The notes under the pieces are model-generated. The model was not told where the DNA came from, ran no database searches, and saw only the letters and a program-made list of their open reading frames with translations. Both the position numbers and the translations under genes were made by a program. Positions 25,614 through 33,128 of a stretch of 64,000 bases of DNA are shown one piece after another; the stretch's first letter is position 1, and every line of letters begins with the position of its first letter. The stretch spans positions 372,001 to 436,000 of the forward strand of contig NZ_FNET01000005.1 in NCBI RefSeq assembly GCF_900100275.1, read 5' to 3'. Source of the stretch: Lentzea albidocapillata subsp. violacea. Lineage in GTDB: Bacteria > Actinomycetota > Actinomycetes > Mycobacteriales > Pseudonocardiaceae.

Positions 25614-26030
25614 CTATTTGACGGCGACCAGCGACTTGAAGAGTTCCCGATAGCGGTGGAGAGCCAGTCGCAGGTCCTCGGTCTGTGGATCACTGTTTCC
25701 CTCGAGCTGCTTGGTGAGGGAACGGTGCCGGGTGTTCAGTTCCTCGAGCGCGCGCGTCACGAGGTCGTCTGCCTTGCGGACGGCCGACTTCGGGTCGTCG
25801 ACGAACTCGTACTGCACCGCCTGCCACTCGTCCTCGAGCTTGCTGGACGGTCGCTGCTCGGTGCGGTCGTGTTCGCCGCGCTGTGCTTCAGCATGCTGAA
25901 CGTCTGCCCGCTGGCCGTCAGTCCGCTGTGCCTCAGCTCGTTGCGCGTCGGTGCGCTGCGGGGTGCGCTCGGTCTGTTGCGGCCGAGCCGGAATGGGAGC
26001 CCCGGCGGAGTGAGTCGGTGTCTCAGACAT
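25614..26030 (-). CDS. cytoplasmic paralogue of the adjacent membrane-anchored helical protein
   Basis: The 138-residue protein starts at ATG 26030. An N-terminal repeat-like, low-complexity stretch rich in Gln/Arg/Ala/Asp (about residues 10-55; repeated RTDAQRAEAQRTDGQ pattern) leads to a helical domain: EWQAVQYEFVDDPKSAVRKA, then DDLVTRALEELNTRHRSL and LRLALHRYRELFKSLV. The same domain forms the C-terminal two-thirds of the upstream gene (ANVQAKFVDSPQSAIADADR ... LRTAMVHYRELFTDLL). The two genes overlap by 8 bp and surely arose by duplication. No function is known to me. The domain appears to be an actinobacterial helical module without enzymatic motifs. Confidence 0.75.
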   Translation of the reverse strand: MSETPTHSAGAPIPARPQQTERTPQRTDAQRAEAQRTDGQRADVQHAEAQRGEHDRTEQRPSSKLEDEWQAVQYEFVDDPKSAVRKADDLVTRALEELNTRHRSLTKQLEGNSDPQTEDLRLALHRYRELFKSLVAVK

Positions 26031-26607
26031 CGGTCTTCTCCTTCCGCACGGCTTCCCTGGCCTTGCGCGGTGCCGCACCGTGTTCGAGCAGGTCGGTGAA
26101 CAGTTCGCGGTAGTGCACCATCGCGGTGCGCAGGTCCTCGGTGCTCGCCTCGCCGATCTCCTGGCGCTCCGAGATGTCGTGTGCCTTGCGGTAGTGCTCC
26201 AGCGTCTTCGCGTGCTCGACGGACAGAACGCTCAGCTGCGCCTCGTATCCCTCGGTGGGGTAACCGCGCTCGGACATCAGATCCGTCACGAGCCGGTCCG
26301 CGTCAGCGATGGCGCTCTGCGGCGAGTCGACGAACTTCGCCTGCACGTTCGCCCAGTGCCGGCGATAACTCTCCTGCGCCGTCTGGGAAAGCGGCTTCAG
26401 GTCGAACTCGCTGTGGCGGTGCTCCCGCTCGGCGAGTTCCTTCTCCGCGGTCGTTCTGCTGTCGCTCTCGGTGACCGCGCGGTCGTATTCAGGGCCGAAG
26501 CGGTCGCGCAGCTTCTTGCGCTGCATGGCGGGCCTCAGCACGAACGCGAGGACCACCAGCACCACGAGAACCGCGACCACCAGGCCGATGATGGCGCCCG
26601 TTGACAT
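26023..26607 (-). CDS. membrane-anchored helical protein
   Basis: The 194-residue protein starts at ATG 26607 (GGAGG about 9 bases upstream). It has one N-terminal transmembrane helix (AIIGLVVAVLVVLVVLAFVL, about residues 5-24), then basic residues (RPAMQRKKLRDRFGPEYDRA) and a charged, mostly helical cytoplasmic domain (SQTAQESYRRHWANVQAKFV ... DSPQSAIADADRLVTDLMSE). The family is common in actinobacteria, annotated only as membrane or secreted protein. It overlaps and is coupled to the paralogous soluble gene downstream, so the pair may form a heteromer with one membrane anchor. That is an inference. Confidence 0.78.
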   Translation of the reverse strand: MSTGAIIGLVVAVLVVLVVLAFVLRPAMQRKKLRDRFGPEYDRAVTESDSRTTAEKELAEREHRHSEFDLKPLSQTAQESYRRHWANVQAKFVDSPQSAIADADRLVTDLMSERGYPTEGYEAQLSVLSVEHAKTLEHYRKAHDISERQEIGEASTEDLRTAMVHYRELFTDLLEHGAAPRKAREAVRKEKTDV

Positions 26608-26652
26608 GGAAAAAACCTCCAAGACAGGCAAAGAGACTCTGCTGTCCCGGAG

Positions 26653-26680
26653 GCTTTCCCCTACGCACCAAAGGGAAAAC
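26653..26680 (-). terminator. possible hairpin after rtcB
   Basis: TTTCCC (26655-26660) and GGGAAA (26673-26678) can pair between the rtcB stop and the next gene. It could act as a weak terminator. Confidence 0.3.
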
Positions 26681-26681
26681 A

Positions 26682-27860
26682 TCAACCCTTGATACAAACG
26701 ACCTGCTTGAGCTTGGCGACCACCTCGACCAGGTCGGACTGGTTTGCCATCACGGTGTCGATGTCCTTGTAGGCGCCCGGAATCTCGTCCACCACACCGG
26801 AGTCCTTGCGGCACTCGACACCACTTGTCTGGGCGGCGAGATCCTGCGTCGTGAACGTCTTGCGGGCCTTGTTGCGCGACATCCTCCGGCCGGCGCCGTG
26901 TGACGCCGACTCGAACGAGTCGGGGTTCCCGAGCCCGCGCACGATGTACGAACCGGTGCCCATGGAACCCGGGATGATGCCCAGCTCACCACGGCCGGCG
27001 CGGATCGCACCCTTGCGCGTCACCAGCACGTCCTCGCCGAAGTGGTTCTCCTCCGAGACATAGTTATGGTGGCAACTGATCGGCTCCTCGAACGCGATCT
27101 GCGGGAACTCGGCGCGCAACACGTCGCAGACCAGGCGCAGCATCACCGCGCGGTTGCGTCGCGCATAGTCCTGAGCCCAGTACAGGTCGTGACGGTACGC
27201 CGCCATCTCGGTCGTGCCCGCGAGGAACACGGCGAGGTCCGGGTCCGGCAGCTCGGCGTTGTGCGCGAGCGTGCGCGCCACCGCGATGTGGTGCTGCGCA
27301 AGCTCGTTGCCGATGCCACGCGATCCGGAGTGCAGCATGACCCACACCCGCTGGTCGGTGTCGAGGCAGACCTCGAGGAAGTGGTTGCCGCCGCCGAGCG
27401 TGCCCATCTGGTGCATCGCCTTGTCGGCGCGCGCCTTCACGGCCGGCGTCAGGTCGTCGAACTTCCTCCAGAACGTGCCCCAGTCGGCCGCGTCCCTCTC
27501 GGTGAACGCGGTCGCCTTGTGCTGGCCGAAACCGACGGGAACCACGGCCTCCATGCGGGACCGCAACCCGCGCAGGGTCTCCGGCAGGTCGTTGGCCGTG
27601 AGCGAGGTGCGCACGGCGGCCATGCCGCAGCCGATGTCCACGCCGACCGCCGCGGGGGAGACGGCGTCGCGCAGCGCGATCACCGAGCCCACCGTGGCGC
27701 CCTTTCCGTAATGCACGTCGGGCATGACCGCGATGTGCTTCACGGCCCACGGCAGCGCGGAGATGTTCTGGAGCTGTCGCATGGCGAACTCCTCGACCTC
27801 GTCCGGTCGAGTCCACATTCGGATGTCCACGTTCTGGCCGCGGACCACGGTTGCTGCCAT
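26682..27860 (-). CDS. rtcB: RNA-splicing ligase RtcB
   Basis: RtcB joins 2',3'-cyclic phosphate or 3'-phosphate RNA ends to 5'-OH ends using GTP and Mn2+. The 392-residue protein has the signature MPDVHYGKGATVGSVIA (about residues 40-56), the Cys/His metal site GVDIGCGMAAVRT, GTLGGGNHFLEVCLD, MLHSGSRGIGNE, the guanylylated-His region SCHHNYVSEENHFG and the end motif SASHGAGRRMSRNKAR. The start is ATG 27860 (MAATVVRGQNVDIRMW). No rtcA cyclase or archease is adjacent. The upstream gene on the same strand encodes a secreted protein and ends 10 bases before it. Confidence 0.95.
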   Translation of the reverse strand: MAATVVRGQNVDIRMWTRPDEVEEFAMRQLQNISALPWAVKHIAVMPDVHYGKGATVGSVIALRDAVSPAAVGVDIGCGMAAVRTSLTANDLPETLRGLRSRMEAVVPVGFGQHKATAFTERDAADWGTFWRKFDDLTPAVKARADKAMHQMGTLGGGNHFLEVCLDTDQRVWVMLHSGSRGIGNELAQHHIAVARTLAHNAELPDPDLAVFLAGTTEMAAYRHDLYWAQDYARRNRAVMLRLVCDVLRAEFPQIAFEEPISCHHNYVSEENHFGEDVLVTRKGAIRAGRGELGIIPGSMGTGSYIVRGLGNPDSFESASHGAGRRMSRNKARKTFTTQDLAAQTSGVECRKDSGVVDEIPGAYKDIDTVMANQSDLVEVVAKLKQVVCIKG

Positions 27861-27870
27861 GACTACGAGG

Positions 27871-28545
27871 TTAGGCCGCGTTTTGCTTGTTCCACAAAGG
27901 AGTTTCCTCCGCGCTGACGAACTCCCAGGTGCCCTTGCGCACCTTCGCCTTGCGGATGTCGCCGCCGATGCCGGTGACGAACGCCCGCACAGTCGGCAGG
28001 TCGTCGACGTCCGCGATGAGGATCGCCTTGTTGTGCAACGTGACGCTGCCACCGCCGAGCTTCTCGCGCGCGACCGCGTCCTCGAGAAGGCCTTCGCGGA
28101 CCTGCGTCGCGGTGATTCCGTCGACCTCGACCTGGACGGCGTCGACCTTCGGCGAGTTCGCGGGCAGGAAGCGGAACGTGAGCACCGACTCCTGCCGGAA
28201 CTGCTTGCTGATCGTGGACGCGGTGTGGCGCAGGCTTTCCTCGTCGAGGGTGACGTCGAACTTGCGGGACCGCTCGAACGTCGTCTGCTGCAGTTCGCTC
28301 GACCAGAACACGCCGTCGAGCAGAGTCGAACGGGTGGTGAGGCCGCCGTTGGCGCGCACAATGCCGCGCACCTCGCGGTCGAACCGCACCAGTCGGTCTC
28401 GCAACCGCGGGTCGGCGGGGTCGGTGATGATCGCGGTGTTGTTCGTCGCGAAGATCTCCGGGCACGGCAGCGGCGCGCCCGCCGCCGTGCCGGTGGAGAC
28501 CGCGAACGCCAGTACCGACGTGACTGCCACGAGAAGATTTCGCAT
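27871..28545 (-). CDS. secreted hypothetical protein
   Basis: The 224-residue protein starts at ATG 28545 and has a Sec signal peptide (MRNLLVAVTSVLAFAVSTGT, likely cut after AAGA near residue 23). The mature part is mixed alpha/beta with NNTAIITDPADPRLRDRLVR, TTRSTLLDGVFWSSELQQTT and ATQVREGLLEDAV. The C-terminal end is lysine-rich (DIRKAKVRKGTWEFVSAEET). There is one cysteine near the mature N-terminus (PLPCPEIF) and no enzyme motif I recognise. It probably shares a transcript with rtcB, which starts 10 bases later, but a link between a secreted protein and an RNA ligase is not obvious. Confidence 0.7.
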   Translation of the reverse strand: MRNLLVAVTSVLAFAVSTGTAAGAPLPCPEIFATNNTAIITDPADPRLRDRLVRFDREVRGIVRANGGLTTRSTLLDGVFWSSELQQTTFERSRKFDVTLDEESLRHTASTISKQFRQESVLTFRFLPANSPKVDAVQVEVDGITATQVREGLLEDAVAREKLGGGSVTLHNKAILIADVDDLPTVRAFVTGIGGDIRKAKVRKGTWEFVSAEETPLWNKQNAA

Positions 28546-28642
28546 GGGCCACAACGTATTGGGCGCGACCCGGTCTGGCACACCCCGTTCCACTCAGCGG
28601 GCTACCGCGCGTTTGTGTTGATAGTGGTAGAGCCTGCCGGCC

Positions 28643-28750
28643 ATGTCGGAGTTCTCGGCCCGTGAGGTCGGCCGCCGCGTACTGGCCGCAGAGTCCGATC
28701 TTCGTGCGCAGCTCGTCGGCCTGCTCACGAACGTCGACTCGCCGGACTGA
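28643..28750 (+). CDS. possible small protein (35 aa)
   Basis: An ATG at 28643 opens a 36-codon frame with high-GC third positions, reading MSEFSAREVGRRVLAAESDL ... LVGLLTNVDSPD. The frame is amphipathic and ends 69 bases before the monooxygenase start. There is no convincing ribosome binding site, so this is only a candidate. Otherwise the 274-base gap between the divergent genes holds promoters. Confidence 0.3.
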   Translation: MSEFSAREVGRRVLAAESDLRAQLVGLLTNVDSPD

Positions 28751-28819
28751 CATCTTTGTCCGATTCCGACCGTGTCCGGTGATTGACAGCCGCCTCGAAC
28801 GTGAAAATACTTCGGTCGC

Positions 28820-30139
28820 ATGGAACGCGTGTGCGTCATCGGGGCGGGGTCGTCCGGCATCGCCGCTTGTCAGGTGCTCGGCGCCCGCGGCATCGAGTTC
28901 GACTGCTTCGAGACCGGGTCGGAGGTCGGCGGCAACTGGCGCTACCTCAACGACAACGGCATGTCCTCGGCCTACCGGTCCCTCCACATCAACACCTCGC
29001 GGCAGATGATGGAGTTCAAGTCCTTCCCGATGCCCGCGCGGCTGCCCGCGTATCCCTCCCACTTCCAGATCGCCGAGTACTTCGACGACTTCGTGAAGCA
29101 CCACGGGTTCCGCGACCGCATCCGCTTCCGGACCGAGGTCACGTCCGTTTCCGTCGCGCCGGGCGGCTATTCCGTCACGACGCGCGATCGCGACACGGGC
29201 GAGGAGATGTCGGGTGTCTACCGTTCGGTAATCGTCGCGAACGGGCACCACTGGTCGCCGCGGATGCCTGAGCCCGCGTTCCCCGGCTCGTTCGACGGCG
29301 AACAGATGCACGCGCACTTCTACAAGACGCCCGAACGATTCGCGGACAAGAAGGTGCTGGTCCTCGGCATCGGCAACTCGGCCTGCGACATCGCGGTCGA
29401 GACATCGCGCGTCTCGTCGCGGACGTTCCTGGCCATGCGCCGCGGAGCGCACATCATGCCCAAGTACCTCTTCGGTATGCCCACCGACCACCTGACCACC
29501 TCGCCGCTCGCCCGCTTCGCACCAGCGTGGCTGCAGGCGCTGTCCGTGCGGATGATGCTTCGGCTGGCGCGAGGCAAGCTCTCCGACTACGGCCTGCCCG
29601 AACCGTCGCACGGCATCCTCGCCGCGCATCCGACGGTGTCCGACGACCTGCTCACCCGGCTCGGGCACGGCGACATCACCGTGAAGCCGAACCTGACGCG
29701 GCTGGACGGGTCCGGCGTCGTGTTCGCCGACGGGTCGCGCGAGGACGTCGACATGATCGTCTACTGCACTGGTTACAAGGTGGAGTTCCCGTTCCTCTCC
29801 GCCGCCGAGTTCCCCGCGGTGTCGTCTGCCGACAACGACGTGTCGCTCTATCGGCGGGTCGTGGATCCGGCACATCCCGGGCTGTACTTCCTCGGGCTGA
29901 TCCAGCCGCTGGGGGCGATCATGCCGCTGGCCGAGGCCCAGTCGGAGTGGGTCGCCGACCTGATCTCCGGGCGCGGGGTGCTGCCTCCGGTGCCGGAGAT
30001 GAAGGCCGAGATCACCGCATACCGGGAGAGGCTGCGGCGCCGGTACGTGAAGTCGAAGCGGCACACTCTGGAGGTCGACTTCCTCGGGTATCAGCGGGAG
30101 TTGCAGCAGGAACGGCGAGTCGGCGCCGCCCGCCGCTGA
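28820..30139 (+). CDS. flavin-containing monooxygenase (FMO/Baeyer-Villiger-like)
   Basis: The 439-residue protein has two dinucleotide-binding motifs: VCVIGAGSSGIAACQVLGAR for FAD at the N-terminus and VLVLGIGNSACDIAVETS for NADPH at about residues 177-194. FETGSEVGGNWRYLND, AYRSLHINTSRQMMEF and the later IVYCTGYKVEFPF match the FMO family. These enzymes use a C4a-hydroperoxyflavin to oxygenate nitrogen, sulfur or carbonyl carbon. Together with the next genes it does not form an obvious biosynthetic operon. The start is ATG 28820. The 253-base gap after it carries the repeats described separately. Confidence 0.9.
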   Translation: MERVCVIGAGSSGIAACQVLGARGIEFDCFETGSEVGGNWRYLNDNGMSSAYRSLHINTSRQMMEFKSFPMPARLPAYPSHFQIAEYFDDFVKHHGFRDRIRFRTEVTSVSVAPGGYSVTTRDRDTGEEMSGVYRSVIVANGHHWSPRMPEPAFPGSFDGEQMHAHFYKTPERFADKKVLVLGIGNSACDIAVETSRVSSRTFLAMRRGAHIMPKYLFGMPTDHLTTSPLARFAPAWLQALSVRMMLRLARGKLSDYGLPEPSHGILAAHPTVSDDLLTRLGHGDITVKPNLTRLDGSGVVFADGSREDVDMIVYCTGYKVEFPFLSAAEFPAVSSADNDVSLYRRVVDPAHPGLYFLGLIQPLGAIMPLAEAQSEWVADLISGRGVLPPVPEMKAEITAYRERLRRRYVKSKRHTLEVDFLGYQRELQQERRVGAARR

Positions 30140-30191
30140 CTGCTCCGGCCACGCCGCCGTAGGGCCTGCGCCGCCCTGGTGATGTGGATCT

Positions 30192-30238
30192 TTGCAATGA
30201 GTCTTTTGACTTCGTCCGCAAACGTTTTTTGCATCCGG
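30192..30238 (+). repeat. 47-bp AT-rich dispersed repeat, copy 1
   Basis: This 47-base stretch, from TTGCAATGAGTCTTTTGACT to GTTTTTTGCATCCGG, is identical at all 47 positions to 49878-49924. It is far more AT-rich than its surroundings and contains a small hairpin (GCAAA-CGTTT-TTTGC) with a T-run. Its first part, GCAATGAGTCTTTTGA, reappears with one change in both arms of the hairpin at 30287-30336. Confidence 0.8.
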
Positions 30239-30245
30239 CGTTCGC

Positions 30246-30264
30246 GATATGCGATATATCAGTT
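30246..30264 (+). repeat. bipartite GATAT-S-CGATATATCAGTT motif
   Basis: GATATGCGATATATCAGTT is identical at 18 of 19 positions to 55146-55164. It lies 8 bases after the 47-bp repeat in the gap between the monooxygenase and CPT-like genes. Confidence 0.75.
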
Positions 30265-30286
30265 AGCGGAAGTGCCGTGAGCTGCA

Positions 30287-30336
30287 CCTTAGCAATGGGT
30301 CTTTTGAGGACGTCGTCAAAAGACCCATTGCCAAGG
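30287..30336. repeat. large hairpin with the dispersed-repeat core in its arms
   Basis: The 21-base arms 30287-30307 (ending GCAATGGGTCTTTTGA) and 30316-30336 (starting TCAAAAGACCCATTGC) pair at 20 of 21 positions around GGACGTCG. There is no distal T-run. Because the arm core equals the core of the 47-bp repeat, it is more likely part of a repeat family than a simple terminator. It lies 57 bases before the CPT-like start. Confidence 0.75.
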
Positions 30337-30392
30337 TGGTAGCGGGTGGGAAATGAGCGATGAGGACGAGGTCGTCTGGGTACGGTCGGGGT

Positions 30393-30950
30393 GTGTCGGC
30401 GAGTACTCAGGTGATCGTTCTCAACGGTGGGTCCAGCTCGGGCAAGTCGGGGATCGCGAGGTGTCTGCAGGCGGTGTTGCCGCAGGCGTGGCTGGCGATC
30501 GGGGTCGACACGTTGATCGACGTGATGCCCGCGCGGTTGCGGCTCGGTTCGGAGGGGATCGGGTTCGCGGGTGACGGCGAGGTCAGCGTCGGAGCCGAGT
30601 TCCGGATGCTGGAGGACGCGTGGATGGCCGGGGTCGCCTCGATGGTGCGCGCGGGGGCGCGGGTGATCGTGGACGACGTGTTCCTCGGTGGCGTCGAGTC
30701 TCGGCGTCGGTGGGAGAAGGCGCTCGACGGGCTGGACGTGGTGTGGGTCGGGGTGCGGTGTGATGCCGCCGTCGCCGCCGGGCGGGAGCTTTCCCGTGGT
30801 GATCGGGTCGCCGGGATGGCCGCGGCGCAGGCCGAGCTGGTGCATCGCGGGATGAGGTACGACGTCGAGGTCGACAGTGCGAAGTCCGAGGCGGTCGAGT
30901 GCGCCAGGGTGATCGCCGCGAGGGTCGCCTCGCTATCGGCAACTGAGTGA
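30393..30950 (+). CDS. chloramphenicol phosphotransferase-like (CPT family) kinase
   Basis: The 185-residue P-loop protein has Walker [17 protein letters not shown] near the N-terminus (about residues 8-23), then [44 protein letters not shown] (Walker B-like) and [20 protein letters not shown]. This matches the CPT family, whose founder in Streptomyces venezuelae phosphorylates chloramphenicol on its primary hydroxyl. Many family members are annotated only as AAA/ATP-binding, and the true substrate here is open. GTG 30393 ([15 protein letters not shown]) is preferred. Confidence 0.8.
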   Translation: MSASTQVIVLNGGSSSGKSGIARCLQAVLPQAWLAIGVDTLIDVMPARLRLGSEGIGFAGDGEVSVGAEFRMLEDAWMAGVASMVRAGARVIVDDVFLGGVESRRRWEKALDGLDVVWVGVRCDAAVAAGRELSRGDRVAGMAAAQAELVHRGMRYDVEVDSAKSEAVECARVIAARVASLSATE

Positions 30951-30960
30951 TCAGCCGCCG

Positions 30961-30998
30961 ATCAGGAGCGCTTCATCAGGAGCGCCTCATCAGGAAGC
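30961..30998. repeat. short tandem repeat at the methyltransferase stop codon
   Basis: ATCAGGAGCGCTTC (30961-30974), ATCAGGAGCGCCTC (30975-30988) and a partial third unit ATCAGGAAGC (30989-30998). The methyltransferase stop codon (30976-30978) lies in the second unit, so unit gain or loss would change the C-terminus. Confidence 0.6.
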
Positions 30999-31557
30999 AC
31001 GCGAAACCGCTCCCGCGAGCGGGCTCGGCGAGCCGCTCGATCTCGAACGACGCCCCGAACAGCCGCTGCTCGCCACCCTCGGCGAGACCGGGGAACCGGC
31101 CGCCACGGCGCTTCCACCACGGGATCTCGTCGTAGAAGCACCACATCAGGAACAACGAGCCGGGGTGCGACAGGCGGTGAACCGTCGCCGCCATCGCGTC
31201 CTGGGCGGGTCCGCGCAGGTCATCGAGCACGCTGTAGTCGACGAGCAGGTCGAACGTCCCGGAGATCCCGGGGATCGAGGTCGCGGTCAGGTCGCCGGGT
31301 AGCCACTCGATCGACAACGACGGCGGGGTCGCGCGCCGGGCCTTCGCCAGGCCGACGGGGGAGTAGTCGACGCCCGTCACGTCGAAGCCGTGCTCCGCGA
31401 GGAAGATCGAGTTCGCCCCGCTGCCGCACCCGAGGTCGATCGCGCGGCCGGGCACGATCCGTCCCGACGTCACCAGGTCCACGAGTTCGGAACGGGCTTC
31501 GCCCTCCCACGGCGCCCACGTCCGGTACATGAAGTTGTACGCCCAGCGACCGACCAT
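30976..31557 (-). CDS. class I SAM-dependent methyltransferase
   Basis: The 193-residue protein has motif I RAIDLGCGSGANSIFLAEHG (about residues 38-57), the acidic turn VTGVDYSPVGLAKAR, and the later motifs FDLLVDYSVLDDLRG and HPGSLFLMWCFYD. The start at ATG 31557 has GGAGG about 8 bases upstream. The substrate is unknown; the short C-terminal region suggests a small-molecule methyltransferase. The gene ends within a 14-bp tandem repeat and is convergent with the CPT-like gene. Confidence 0.82.
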   Translation of the reverse strand: MVGRWAYNFMYRTWAPWEGEARSELVDLVTSGRIVPGRAIDLGCGSGANSIFLAEHGFDVTGVDYSPVGLAKARRATPPSLSIEWLPGDLTATSIPGISGTFDLLVDYSVLDDLRGPAQDAMAATVHRLSHPGSLFLMWCFYDEIPWWKRRGGRFPGLAEGGEQRLFGASFEIERLAEPARGSGFACFLMRRS

Positions 31558-31578
31558 CCCAAGTCCTCCCAACGAAAA

Positions 31579-31608
31579 CGGGGCCGCCGACACGTGTCAG
31601 CGGCCCCG
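31579..31608 (-). terminator. intrinsic terminator of the aldehyde dehydrogenase operon
   Basis: A 14-bp near-perfect stem (CGGGGCCGC arms with one mismatch, CG loop) is followed on the minus strand by TTTTCGTT. It closes the iclR-udh-aldehyde dehydrogenase unit. Confidence 0.8.
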
Positions 31609-31625
31609 GTCATCCGGATGTCCTC

Positions 31626-33128
31626 TCAGTGCACGCCGAGCACACCGTCCACCCGGCGCGGAATGCCGAGCGGGTTCGCGTCCTGCAACTCCGCCGGCAG
31701 CAATGCGTCCGGCCACGACTGGTATGTCACCGGCGCGATCCAGCGGCGGATCGACGTGGCGCCCACCGACGTGTGCAGCGGGTTCGTCGTCGACGGCCAC
31801 GGTCCACCGTGGTGCTGACCCCACGCCACCGCGACACCGGTCGGCCACGCGTTGAAGATGATCCGGCCCGCCACGTGCCGCAGGACCTCGGCGACCTCAC
31901 CGGCCTGCGCGTGGTCCGACTCGGCGGCGTGCACCGTGCCGGTCAGCGTGCCCGGCAGCTTCGCGAGCACCGAGTGCAGCTCCTCCGGCGACGAGTACGT
32001 CACGACCAGCGCGGCCGGGCCGAAGTGCTCCTCGGTCAGCTTCTCGAGGTTCTCCTCGAACACCTTCACCGACGTGCTGAACAGCAACGGTGCCACGGCC
32101 CACGCCTCGTCCGGGCGGGCACCCGTCGACACGACGGAGACGAGGTCCGACGCGGCCAGCGCGTCCGTGCCCGCCTTGTAGGAGTCGCACATCCGCTCGT
32201 TCAGCATCGCGCCACCCGACGAGGCGGCGACCGCCTCGCCCAGCGCCTCCACGATCGACTCCGGCGCGAACACCAGACCTGGGTTCGTGCAGAACTGCCC
32301 GACACCCATCACCAGCGACTGCGCGAAACCGGCGGCGATCTCCGGGGTGGCCGCGCCGGGCAGGATCACCGTCGGGTTCACGCTGCCGAGCTCGCCGTAG
32401 AACGGGATCGGGTCCGGCCGGCCCTGCGCCAGGTCGAACAGCGCCCGGCCGCCACCGGTGGAGCCGGTGAAACCGACGGCCCGCACGGCGGAGTGCTTCA
32501 CCAGCGCGACACCGGACTCGGTGCCGTACACGATGCCGAACACGCCCTCGGGCGCACCGGCCTTCCGCAGCGCGTCGATCACCACCCGGGCGGTCTCGCG
32601 CGACGTCGACGGGTGCGCCGAATGTGCCTTCACCACAACGGAACAACCGGACGCCAGCGCGGAAGCCGTGTCACCACCGGCGACCGAGAACGCGAACGGG
32701 AAGTTCGACGCGGAAAACACCGCGACCGTCCCCAAAGGACGGAGAACGCGCCGCAGCACCGGGCGCGGCGGGATGATGTCCGGGTTCGCCGTGTCCAAAG
32801 TGGCCTCGACGTAACTGCCCTCGCGCAACACCTCGCCGAACAGCCGCAGCTGGTTCGTCGTGCGCTTGAGCTCGGTCGTCAGCCGCGGCGCGCCCAGCGC
32901 CGTCTCGCCGTCCGCCGTCTCCACGAGCAACGCCGACTCGGCGTCCAGCGCGTCCGCGACCTTCTCCAGCACCACGGCACGATCCGCCGCCGGAACGACC
33001 GACCACGCCGAGAACGCGACGGCCGCGGCTGACGCGATGCGGTCGACCTCGCTGTCGGGGGTCTTCGCAACCGGTTCGCCGAACGGCTGACCGGTGCGCG
33101 GGTTGTATCCCTGCACGACGTGGCTCAA
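31626..33128 (-). CDS. 2-oxoglutarate semialdehyde dehydrogenase-type aldehyde dehydrogenase
   Basis: The 500-residue protein is an NAD(P) aldehyde dehydrogenase of the ketoglutarate semialdehyde group (YcbD/AraE-like, with the FGELGS-type catalytic Glu region PFYGELGSVNPTVILPGAA). Other marks are AVFSASNFPFAFSVAGGDTA, VGFTGSTGGGRALFD, the catalytic Cys in GVGQFCTNPGLVF and the end motif TGVAVAWGQHHGGPWPSTT. It would oxidise 2,5-dioxopentanoate to 2-oxoglutarate, the last step of the aldarate route. The TTG start at 33128 overlaps the stop of udh and has AGGAGG 8-13 bases upstream, so translation is coupled. Confidence 0.9.
   Translation of the reverse strand: MSHVVQGYNPRTGQPFGEPVAKTPDSEVDRIASAAAVAFSAWSVVPAADRAVVLEKVADALDAESALLVETADGETALGAPRLTTELKRTTNQLRLFGEVLREGSYVEATLDTANPDIIPPRPVLRRVLRPLGTVAVFSASNFPFAFSVAGGDTASALASGCSVVVKAHSAHPSTSRETARVVIDALRKAGAPEGVFGIVYGTESGVALVKHSAVRAVGFTGSTGGGRALFDLAQGRPDPIPFYGELGSVNPTVILPGAATPEIAAGFAQSLVMGVGQFCTNPGLVFAPESIVEALGEAVAASSGGAMLNERMCDSYKAGTDALAASDLVSVVSTGARPDEAWAVAPLLFSTSVKVFEENLEKLTEEHFGPAALVVTYSSPEELHSVLAKLPGTLTGTVHAAESDHAQAGEVAEVLRHVAGRIIFNAWPTGVAVAWGQHHGGPWPSTTNPLHTSVGATSIRRWIAPVTYQSWPDALLPAELQDANPLGIPRRVDGVLGVH

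Noticed and set aside
26682-28583. A 633-residue frame fusing rtcB with upstream sequence
   Set aside because: Only the part from ATG 27860 is RtcB. The rest is a shadow of the secreted-protein gene in another frame.
30192-30238. 47-bp repeat as a CRISPR repeat
   Set aside because: Only two copies 19.7 kb apart, no spacers and no cas genes.
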